Part shown: positions 56,301-64,000 of the stretch, one piece after another | Layout of the letters: each line of letters opens with the position of its first letter | Position numbering within the stretch: position 1 is the first letter of the stretch | Program-made: the position numbers and the translations under genes | Notes under the pieces: generated by a model | What the model saw: the letters and a program-made list of their open reading frames with translations, nothing else | Told to the model about the DNA's origin: nothing | Database searches by the model: none | DNA from: Pyrrhosoma nymphula | Taxonomy: Eukaryota > Arthropoda > Insecta > Odonata > Coenagrionidae | Assembly (NCBI GenBank): GCA_963573305.1 | Contig: OY754331.1 | Coordinates: 8,156,868 to 8,220,867 of the forward strand | Direction of reading: 5' to 3' | Length of the DNA: 64,000 nucleotides

Positions 56301-57429
56301 TAAACGGCGAAAATACGGTGAAAATTCAATGGTTCAATGTATCTGTAGCAGTGATCACCTTCACCTTCACCTAAATTCCCTCTCTCACTCTCCCTGCCTT
56401 CTCTTTTCCACAGACTCCCGACACTATTCAGCATGCCTACTTTCTTTCAATTACCCCTTACTTGACCCCTCCACCTCCCGTCACTCATTTACCACTCGAA
56501 TCAAAAAACTTCTTGCCTCCTAATTTAACTGGTATTTTCTCCCTAGTATTTGACTGTACGGGCCACCACGATTGCTATTTTTTCTTGATTTATTGTATCA
56601 TTGTTGTCTAATGTACTTAAATGTTATATATTCAATGTAAAATGCCATTTGTCGCTGTTTTTTAATAATTTAGTAAATTAATAAAATTCATGAAAATTTG
56701 GTTGATTTTTGCTTTAGGTGGTTTGAGCGAGATAGATCCCTAGTCATAATTGGAGACCATATTCAAATTTTATTCTTTGATTTCAGCGTCTGTAAGAAGC
56801 ATGAAATAAATATTGTTATATTAATGGCGCAAAGACATAGTAACATATGCCCAAAAATCTTAGTAGTTAATAAAATAAAGCTACATAAGTATCTAACTTG
56901 ACTCATTTTTTTCCGCCGAGCGGTTGAAATCCCTTCAAAACAGCAGGTTTTTTTGCGATTCTGTAAAAGTTACTGTGGTGAGTGATAGATTATTTTTTAT
57001 AAATAGTTGAGAAAACATGCAAATACACACCGTTAGTTTTTTGAAGAAATATAGGTGCTAGAAGTTCCTAATTGTTTCAATATTCTCCCTCTGGAGCGCT
57101 CAGCCATAATCTATCCCATGTAAAACAGCTTATATTTACAGGAAAATTGCTCGATAAGGAGTTGGGCAAGGGGTTGATATTTTTATATCATTGGAAAGAT
57201 GAGAGTTGTTTCTTTTAAATGAGGCCAAATTCATCAAATTCTAGGTGAAGTGATTTTTCGCTCTCAAACTACCTTAAATTAAGCTCGCTCGTACTTTGCT
57301 CGGTTGCTATTAAATGAATTGTGTGGCCATTTACTTTCACTGTCTGCCTCGATGCCGAAAAGGTGATATCCCAGGCCAGTAAGTAGTTAAAAGAGTGCAT
57401 ACATATATTTTTCTTTCAATCAATATCTT
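53396..57429. other. No gene recognised over 4 kb
   Basis: AT-rich. At 56329-56523 a small + frame ends SRHSFTTRIKKLLAS, which loosely resembles the very end of some LINE ORF2 proteins and is followed by an A/T-rich tail, but that is too short to call. Nothing else seen. Confidence 0.4.
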
Positions 57430-57900
57430 TCTCGCCGAGGTGCAATGAATCTCGCCGTTGACAATGCGCTCTCCGCCGAAACCCCAATTTGGTCGGAAAG
57501 TGAATGAGAATCGTTGGCTCGCTAGTTACCCCGCCACCGCACCGCAACCACAAGGGCCTGGGCCTCTTCTCCACCCCACTCCCTGCCCCTTGCCATTCCC
57601 CCACCCCCCTGGGCTCATTAACCCGAATCGTGCCGCCGTGGCCACTCCGCGGACTAGCTGAGTGACCGAGTTCGGAGTCATTTCCACCCCGCATGCCCGT
57701 CACTTGCAGTCAAGGGGCGGACGATTGCGCGCCGATGCGCTTTGTGGAGTGCGACTACGAGAAAGTAATCGGTTTCATTGGCGGTCTCTTTCCAACCGGA
57801 AGCATTTAAAAAGTGGCGGAGCGATCCGCGGCGCCAGAGAGAGAGAGGCGTTTTTTGTCCGTCGGGATTTACAGTCAGACGCGAGTAGGTACGTAAATAA
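57430..57900 (+). promoter_or_regulatory. GC/CpG-rich region with possible first exon
   Basis: A sharp rise in GC and CpG (GCCGCCGTGGCC, GCGCGCCGATGCGC, ATCCGCGGCGCC) ends at ACAGTCAGACGCGAGTAG followed by GTACGTAAA (57889-57897), which fits an arthropod initiator-like TCAG and a short untranslated first exon with a splice donor. There is no TATA box or start codon evidence. The opposing frames 57416-57703 (-) and 57662-57934 (+) are not recognised. Purely inferential. Confidence 0.22.
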
Positions 57901-58289
57901 AACCTTCAGCCATCATTCGCCGCTTAAAAAATGAGTGCACAGACATTGGTGCAGACCTTTGTGTTAATCGTATCCGATTGAAAAATTGCACATTTCGCTA
58001 GCGGCATACCATTTTGAACGGGGCAATAATCAATAGCGGGCAGTGATACGAAAATCAATAAACCTGTGTTCCGTGCGATTATCAATCGGCTATGAATTCA
58101 TTCATTTCTCGACAATGAAGGTTAAAAAGACTTTTTTCAATCGCGCGGACGGATGTGGATGTCATGGGAATGGAGGGCCTCCGTTCACGCAGAGTGCCAC
58201 TACAGGCCAATCCGCCAACTAAGGCCTCTCTTCCTGCCTTTACAGCTCCTTTGTGAAATGCTCTTCCATACAACTTCAGTGGAAGGAAT

Positions 58290-58390
58290 GTGCGAAATTA
58301 ATCATTGAAAAATCATTCACCTGGACTGGGATTTGAACTCAAGTCATCTGATTTTATGTACTCATCCGTAGTGCGCAACACCCGTTGATG
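58290..58390 (-). mobile_element. tRNA-derived SINE fragment
   Basis: The minus strand gives ACTTGAGTTCAAATCCCAGT followed by CCAGGTGAATGATTTTTCAA: a B box (GAGTTCAAATCC) and the flank AGTCCAGGTGAA, which is shared with the SINE at 61.4 kb (AGTCGAGGTGAA). Sequence from 58085 to 58290, with a GC-rich minus-strand frame, may be its body, but I cannot confirm that. Confidence 0.5.
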
Positions 58391-58579
58391 TTTAATGTTT
58401 GGAATTTATTTGAGGTAAGCATCCACGTGATCAAAATAGACTAATCATTTGAACTATTTTTCCTGGTTTAAGATTTTTCGGGTCATGATCGCTGTTTGTT
58501 TGTCGTACGGGTGTACCTACCCCGCGTACTTATTCAGGTGTGTTACCTGACGTTACCTGGCTAAACGAATATGGAATGA

Positions 58580-58940
58580 GGAAACATCCTCCGCAGGATT
58601 GAAATTAAAATTGTGTTCAAGCCAAATTTAAAAATTAGAAATTGCCTAAGGAGTGGGAAGTGAACAGCACCATTTCCAGTGGAAGGAGTGTGTGAGATAC
58701 CATGTCAAACCTGCGGGAATAAATACATCGGCGAGACTGGACGACCCTTAAAGTCAGTGGCAACGGAACATGCGATCTCGGGACACGCGATTGACGTAAA
58801 ACAAAGAAAGGTAATCGCGAAGGTGAAAAACTTCAAGACTCGGCTGATCCGCGAAGCTTTGGAGATAAGAAAATGTACACAAAACTAATATGGAGACTGT
58901 GGCCTCAAAATCAGCCACATGTGGGACCCCTGCTTTGAAC
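58580..58940 (+). pseudogene. GIY-YIG endonuclease domain of a Penelope-like element
   Basis: The + strand gives VFKPNLKIRNCLRSGK, a stop, then PVEGVCEIPCQTCGNKYIGE and TGRPLKSVATEHAISGHAID, then VKNFKTRLIREALEIRK. This is the GIY-YIG core (GVC for GVY, intact YIG) with a CxxC pair between the strands, the Arg after TGR, a GH-ID step and the R-I-REA-EI-K helix usual in PLE nucleases. The stop before the domain, an N-terminal truncation and the abrupt end at the piggyBac insertion make it dead. Confidence 0.75.
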
Positions 58941-58944
58941 TTAA

Positions 58945-61081
58945 CCTTCCGGCTGGCGCGTACGTGTACTGAGTACACGGCGATCGGTTTTCGGCGTTTT
59001 AATCCATTTTACCGTATTGAAACCAACTTGCAACCCTTTTCTATTCCTCATTTGTACAAATAGCTTTGTAGTGAGAAGAAATTATTTTCTTAGAAGCAGT
59101 TTTTGGGGAAAAAGACAGCGAAACGCGTTGTAAAGTCCGTACGTTGTGCGCTGCGAGGCCCGTTGAATCAATGAACAATCGACGTCTGTTCGCATATTTT
59201 TTTTGTTTATATGTAAGATATTGACTTTTTTATTGTTAGAAATAGTTGGCGTCAAATATTACAAGTTCTTGATTATCTATTTATATTTTTATATGGCAGT
59301 AATTTTCGCCTGAATCAACATATTCCGTGTGTTGTGGAGACCTGCTGTGATCATGAAAACAATATCTTCGTGAGTACAATTACCTGTATTCCTTGCATAT
59401 ATATCAGAGAATGAGTCACTTTTTATTGCATAATAATGATGTAAATATTTATCAATGCAATTTACATTAGTGAAACTAATTTTGAAATGCTAAGTGTTCC
59501 AAATTGAAACCGAGGAACTACTATGTCGAGGCTTCTGTTAGACTCCGAAGAAGAGGAAAAGGAAGATGATGCCGTCGATAATGATGGTTCTGATATCGAA
59601 GCATAATAAGTACATAAGGATCATGTGTTCAGCAATTTGGAAGAAGGAGCCTCTGAAGATGAAGAAGTCTATTTCTGGTTGGCATAAAACGTTGCCGCAT
59701 CATACCAATATTCTGGAACTACGTAATACAGACGGAAGTTGAATCGTGACATCAGGAGTTTCCGTGAGGTATGGGAGGTTCCTGTTGTAATGTCTCCATT
59801 TTGGAAGATTCTACAATCAGAAAGGCTAGAAAAAATGTAGACAAACTCGTGGAAATACGGTGGACTTTAGATTTATTTTTGAGTGGCTGCATAAAAAATA
59901 CAAGACGAGTAATTACATTGCAATCGAAGAAATGCTGCATCCGTTCAGACGTCGATGTGGCTTTGTGCAGTACATTCCCCGCAATTCAGCAAGGTATGGC
60001 CTGAGTGTGTGGCATAATGTGACGCAAATTCGTTTTACTCTGGCAATAAAGAACTCAAATGGGGGCAGTAAATGGATGGAAAATATAAAGTATGAAATTC
60101 ACCGTCAGTTATTGTCAAAAGTCTCGTGTAGCCATTAGGCAAAACAGAACTCTTCCCACTTACAATTGGTACACTATACATTAGCTCAATATCTTCTCAT
60201 GATAAAAATTTCATTGATCGGGGAGTACCGAAAAACAAGCAAGAAATCCCGCACTAATTTCTGCCGAACGAAGCGAAGTATGTACATATTTCATTGCTTG
60301 GATTCTAACGAAACGTGGCCCTCATGTTATACATACCAAGACTCAAAGCCGTCATTCGAATGTCTATAACGCATTACTTACATGATATCAATGCAGCTAC
60401 CTACATGCCAAAAATTATTGCACATTACAATGAAACTAAAGGTGCAGTAACCACAGTAGATAAAATGTATGTAGCCCGTGGCCCACCACTTGCATGATAT
60501 TTTGTTTTCTTGAATATAGCTGGCATAAACTCAGATTCTGTCTATTCAATAAAAATGGTATGATAAAGAAGAGCATCTAAGAAGAATTTTCAGAAACGAT
60601 CTAGCCGTGAGTCTCAAAAAGAGGCATTTAGTGTCAAAATAGACGGTTTTGACTCCGCCGTCAAATTGGAAACATATCCGAAGCACTACCACTCTCAAGT
60701 ATAAACTACTTCTCCCGTGAATTTTGCGAAAAGAGGGAGATGTAACCAATGAGTAAATAACACTTCTACAGTGATATTGCATGTGGTAAATACGTTAACA
60801 AAAAACATTAACGAGCATTTGTCACTTGCCGTTTGTGCCTACAAGACGCCGAGGAGCAAGTTTCTTCGGCAAGCTAGACAGCTATTAAAATATGTATTAA
60901 TAAAAAATAAGCACGTTAAATGTGAACAGTTATGTAAATAAATAAATAATATAACTAACCAATGACAAATTAACCATTATATAGCAAAACGCCTAATTCA
61001 TTCTTGATTAGCATCTTCGTGTACTGCTTACACAACGCGCCCGCTCGTGTGAATGAAAAATGCGCGCCTGCCGCCGAAAGG
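58945..61081 (+). mobile_element. piggyBac-family transposon, complete ends
   Basis: TTAA lies at 58941-58944 and 61082-61085, the invariant piggyBac target duplication. The ends are CCTTCCGGC... and ...GCCGAAAGG, an imperfect inverted repeat (CCTTyCGGC). Inside these, GTGTACTGAGTACACG at the left and CGTGTACTGCTTACACA at the right are further similar subterminal dyads. The total length is about 2.1 kb, with one transposase gene in sense orientation. The element sits inside a PLE tail, so it is younger than that PLE. Confidence 0.8.
59523..60497 (+). pseudogene. piggyBac transposase, inactivated
   Basis: The start region MSRLLLDSEEEEKEDDAVDN is acidic, as in many piggyBac transposases, and is cut short by stops near 59605. 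Later blocks in other frames are clear: KYKTSNYIAIEEMLHPFRRR then FVQYIPRNSARYGLSVW (59860-60138), VPKNKQEIP near 60216, and LYIPRLKAVIRMSITHYLHD followed by HYNETKGAVTTVDKM (60315-60497). They match the family blocks around its three catalytic aspartates. The first (usually A-DE) reads IEE, and the KGGVD block reads KGAVT. At least two catalytic Asp are therefore lost, besides many stops and frameshifts. The C-terminal Cys-rich domain is not visible. Confidence 0.8.
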
Positions 61082-61375
61082 TTAAATAAAAATGCAATGA
61101 CCACTCCACCCTTTCCCTTCCCACCCTCATTCCCCCGTGAACCATTATATAAATCCCCCAACTCGACAGATGCCTCATTCCTCATTAGATAAAATGACCA
61201 TCAACGTCAACGAAACGCCAGGTAACAACACACGTGTATAAGTACGCGGGCTACACCTAAACAAAAAAACATACATTTGAACTGATTTCTACGATTACCG
61301 GTAGTTAGTAGCTTCGTTTACCCGCTGCCACGAAAGAACACCTTGTTCTTTTAAATCCCCGAGCAAATCAGTGTG

Positions 61376-61485
61376 AAGGAGCATAATTGGTTAGCATAAT
61401 TGATAGAAGCACCTGAGGCGAGATTGTGGGACCTGAGTTCGAGTCCCAGTCGAGGTGAAATTTTCACTCTCTCTAAATTACAAAT
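61376..61485 (+). mobile_element. tRNA-derived SINE
   Basis: GGTTAGCATAATTGATAGAAGC (about 61389 on) is an A-box-like segment and GAGTTCGAGTCCC (61435-61447) a B box. It is followed by AGTCGAGGTGAAATTTTCAC, shared with the SINE remnant at 58.3 kb. Confidence 0.6.
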
Positions 61486-61759
61486 AAAGCACTTTGCGTA
61501 ATGGTGAATTTTAATTTGCAATTTCGAAATTTTCCAGTAATTTCTTGTTTCCTATTCAAGCTAATCTGGTTCACAAAATTAATGTCTGAATTAAAACTAA
61601 AAATGGCTATAATTGGTATATAAGTGATTAAATTGGTATGTAATTATGTGAATAAATGTTTCATTCATTTCATTCAAGTATTCTACCAGCTGATTGGTAG
61701 GTTCTTGGACAATCCCCATTTTGTATCCCAAACTAATAGAAATTGTCTCGCTTTCCCTC

Positions 61760-62140
61760 CTAAGGATGGTCCGTTATTAGATCCCTCTTCAATTCTTCAT
61801 ATCTTCTACCTCCTCTTATTTCGTCCAGAATTCCTATCCTCTTCCTTCCTCTCCCACGTTTCCCCAGTGTTCTCCCCTCTATCACTCTCTTCAACATGCC
61901 CTCTCCTCTCAAAACCTCCTCCATCCATCTCTTCTGCCTTCTCCGAACCTCTGCCACAAGCTTCCTCTCCTCTCCGACCATATCCAATACCTCCTCGTTC
62001 GTTTTTCTCGCCATCCAGCTAACCTTCTCCATCCTTCTCCAAACCCACATCTCAAACGCCTCTAGTCTACGCACATCCTCCCTTCGCAAAGACCAAGTTT
62101 CCGACCCATATAGCGCCACGCTCCATATTAAAGTTTTCAC
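61760..62140 (-). pseudogene. LINE ORF2, C-terminal segment
   Basis: Frame gives KTLIWSVALYGSETWSLRRE, RRLEAFEMWVWRRMEKVSW, NEEVLDMVGEERKLVAEVRR and GKRGRGRKRIGILDEIRGG. These are the conserved post-RT blocks of this LINE clade (ALYGSETW, EMWVWRRM, KRGRGR). The frame ends at a stop near 61760. A natural ending with a GRIL-type tail seems to follow in another frame, implying one more small change there. Confidence 0.8.
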
Positions 62141-62163
62141 CAGCCTCTTCTTTACGTCTCTTC

Positions 62164-63174
62164 TCAGACCCCCCTCATCAATTCCCTTCTCTTCGAAAAT
62201 GCTTCTTTAGCTAGCGCAATTCTGCATCTGATGTCCTTACCACTAAACCCATTCGCCTCCAAAATACTACCCAGATACGTAAACTGCTCGAACTGCTCTA
62301 CCTTCTGCCCTCCCACCCTTATATTCAGCCCCGCCTTCTTACTTCTAGAAAATCTCATTACTTTCGTTTTCATGTGATTTATCTTCATCCCATACTTTTC
62401 GCACTGCACCTCTAATGCATTCACCATTGACTGTAACCCCTTGGCCGACTGACTAACCAATGCTTGATCATCTGCAAATCTCACTGATTTTATCAGCTCC
62501 CCTCCTACCTTTATTCCATCCGCCTCCTCCCCCCATGCCTCCCTTACCATTTCTTCTGAATACACGTTAAAAAGCAACGGCGATAGTGGGCACCCTTGCC
62601 GCACACCCCGTCCTATCGTGGCCCATCCCGATTCTCCATTGGCTACCCTAACCTGCGCAGTCTGATTCATATACAAATTTCGAATCAGACGCCTGTCCCT
62701 CCAATCGACCCCTAATTTCTTCAACACTCCCATTAATTTCGTCCATTCCACCCGATCAAACGCCTTCTCGAAATCTACGAAGCATGCAAAAACATCCTGC
62801 CCATACTCTAGGTTTCTTTCTACTAGCGTCCTCATCACCGCTATAGCGTCTCGCGTTCCCGTCCCTCTCCTAAACCCGAACTGGTCGTCACCCAGGTATT
62901 CATTTGCCTTTTTCTCTAGCCTTCTGTTTAGAATCCTCAGAACTACTTTGCCCGCGTGGGATATTAAGCTTATTGTCCTATAGTCTTCACAAGTTTTTGC
63001 CTTACTCTTCTTCGGTATAGGAATTAGTACAGTCTTCGCGAAGTCTTCCGGCCCCACTCCATCCTCATAAATCCTACGAATAAGCGCAAAAAGTTTTCCC
63101 CTTCCGATCTTCCCCATGCTCTTTAATAACTCTGCAGGTATGTCATCTATTCCCACCGCCTTATTCCTTTTCAT
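62164..63174 (-). pseudogene. LINE ORF2, reverse transcriptase domain
   Basis: A 336-residue frame with all RT blocks: GIDDIPAEL (8-16), YRTISLISHAGKV (65-77), FRRGTGTRDA (101-110), CFVDFEKAFD (131-140, motif A), GVRQGCPLSPLLFN (190-203, motif B), VRFADDQALV (231-240, motif C FADD), and FTYLGSILEANG farther on. Both catalytic Asp of FADD are intact. The frame breaks at its C-terminal end, where RGV-stop arises in a run of six G (minus strand); a seventh G would join it to the following segment. The first Met is internal: the frame is open upstream to the repeat at 63214-63234. Confidence 0.85.
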
Positions 63175-63203
63175 GTCTCGTAGAGCTCTATCGATTTCAC
63201 TAT

Positions 63204-64000
63204 CTAGGATATGCCATCCGATGTCCGATGTCCGATGCCATCTCTGTCGATATCGTCTTCCCTTTCTATATCTAACCTATTGGGCCTTATTTCTTTACCA
63301 TACAGCTCTTCCACATACTCCTTCCACCTCTCCTGGATCTCTCTCGGTTCTACGATCACCTTTCCCGTCTTGTCTGTTATCGTTGTAATTCCCCTTCCCT
63401 TATTACCACCCGTCAGTTCCTTTACTCTCCGATATAATGCATCTGCTCTTCCCTCTTTTTGGTATTTATCTAACGCGTCGATCTGTTCTCTCCACCACGC
63501 CTCTCTTGATTTCTTTGTTTCTCTTCTAAGCCTCTTATTAAATTCTCGGTACTTTCTCTTACCTAGCTCTGAGTTTACGATCTTCCATTTCCTTCTCTCC
63601 TCCATCTCCCTGATCATCTCCTTCGTGATCCACTGTTTTCTAATTTTAGTTGCGCTCACTACGCCTACCGTTGCTTTCGCAGCTTCTACAATTCCATTTT
63701 TCAATCTTCCCCATTCATTTTCCACTGATCTAACTCCATGATCCTCACCCATTATCTCATCCACCTTCTCTCGATACTTCTTCTTCATTGCCCCAGTTAA
63801 TGCCTCCGTATTCCACCTTCGTACCCTCCTTCCCATCCTTATCTTTTTCAGTTTTACCCGACATTTCATGACTAATAAGTTGTGGTCTGTGTCTGCATCA
63901 GCTCCTGGATAAGTATGCGGGTTTTTAACACTATTCCTGTATCTGTGACGTACCATTATGTAATCTATCTGGAACCTATCTGTGTCTCCCGGCTTCTTCC
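63204..64000 (-). pseudogene. LINE ORF2, endonuclease end and linker
   Basis: From the window end the frame reads DRFQIDYIMVRHRYRNSVK, then NPHTYPGADADTDHNLLVMK. QIDYI and the (S/T)DH-LLV motif are the last blocks of the apurinic-type endonuclease of LINEs; the usual SDH is TDH here. A basic, helix-rich linker follows (REWW-type KSREAWWREQIDAL and ERWKEYVEELY). The frame ends at a stop just past a triple CATCGGA repeat. The N-terminal endonuclease lies outside the window. Confidence 0.8.
63214..63234. repeat. Triple 7-bp repeat that breaks the LINE frame
   Basis: On the minus strand CATCGGA is repeated three times in a row. Two extra units (14 bp) account exactly for the frame difference between the endonuclease-linker frame and the RT frame. 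Confidence 0.75.

Larger units (their letters stand above)
58495..61265 (+). mobile_element. Truncated Penelope-like element split by piggyBac
   Basis: Inverted flanks GGTGTACCTACCCCGCGTAC with TTATTCAGGTGTGTT (about 58508-58545) and their inverse ACACACGTGTATAAGTACGC with GGGCTACACC (about 61228-61257) bound a PLE remnant. Its GIY-YIG coding part is at 58580-58940. The piggyBac element occupies 58945-61081. PLE-like 3' sequence then continues at 61086-61200 (TTCCCACCC and similar). Removing the piggyBac leaves a PLE copy of about 0.63 kb, strongly 5' truncated with head-to-head ends. Confidence 0.6.
61640..64000 (-). mobile_element. RTE-like LINE, 3' two-thirds, running off the window
   Basis: On the minus strand, reading from the window end: end of the endonuclease, linker, full RT, and C-terminal domain, then a 3' end with GAATGAAATGAATGAAAC (about 61650-61667) as its tail. 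The body is continuous but divided into three frames by two small indels near 63210-63235 and near 62165. Otherwise the protein is well preserved, so the copy is fairly young. RTE is my best guess for the clade; I am not certain. Long + strand frames over it (61624-62022, 61896-62210, 63211-63741) are shadows. Confidence 0.85.

Noticed and set aside
56329..56523. LINE ORF2 C-terminus (SRHSFTTRIKKLLAS)
   Set aside because: Too short and without upstream LINE blocks to be separated from chance.
58082..58273. Minus-strand 63-residue frame beside a SINE
   Set aside because: Could be SINE body; no protein motif.
61200..61230. Hammerhead-like CGAAACGCCAGGTAA at the PLE 3' flank
   Set aside because: GAAAC, loop and GTA fit, but there is no CTGANGA or stem II upstream.
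61624..63741. Plus-strand frames of 90-176 residues rich in Ser, Pro and Leu
   Set aside because: Antisense shadows of the LINE ORF2 at the same place.

Overview
The window looks like nuclear DNA from an animal, most likely an arthropod. It is AT-rich, has almost no long open frames, carries long TA microsatellites, and is full of animal-type transposable elements: Penelope-like retroelements (PLEs), RTE-like and Jockey/CR1-like LINEs, tRNA-derived SINEs, piggyBac, and short inverted-repeat elements. I recognise no host protein-coding gene. The best host candidates are one weak exon at 47441-47542 and one weak GC-rich promoter or first-exon region near 57430-57900. The species cannot be named from the sequence.

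Layout. 1-7.2 kb: non-coding DNA with a C/CT-rich tract, a TTGC-rich tandem array and a possible hAT-like short element. 7.2-9.3 kb: a dead PLE with a 5' inversion, split by a truncated LINE with an apparent 7-bp target duplication. 9.3-34 kb: mostly unrecognised AT-rich DNA with G-rich and purine/pyrimidine tracts, and small inverted-repeat cassettes at 20.9, 29.0, 32.7 and 34.1 kb. Each cassette holds a hammerhead-ribozyme-like core; the 32.7-kb one lies inside a 1.06-kb TIR element. 34.9-37.8 kb: two minus-strand PLE copies with GIY-YIG endonuclease remnants, bounded by TA repeats; the second has 104-bp inverted ends. 38.6-41.8 kb: a 3.2-kb element with about 0.8-kb terminal inverted repeats, a probable 8-bp target duplication and a decayed gene of an uncharacterised arthropod protein family. 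45.6-47.3 kb: a dense mosaic of TA arrays, palindromes (one with 244-bp arms), hammerhead-like ends and a tRNA-derived head. 48.5-53.4 kb: SINEs, a LINE tail and a TIR-like repeat. 58.5-61.3 kb: a truncated PLE interrupted by a complete but dead piggyBac flanked by TTAA. 61.6-64 kb: an RTE-like LINE on the minus strand, broken by two small indels and running off the end.

How it fits together. The elements are nested, which gives a relative history: LINE into PLE at 7.7/8.5 kb, piggyBac into PLE at 58.9/61.1 kb, and a hammerhead-like cassette into a TIR element at 32.7 kb. Two themes deserve attention. One is a set of PLE-type ends of unrelated sequence that share a hammerhead-like layout and tend to sit in TA arrays. 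The other is the long-TIR element whose protein family I cannot assign to any known transposase. All functional statements are read from sequence by eye; no search or folding was run.
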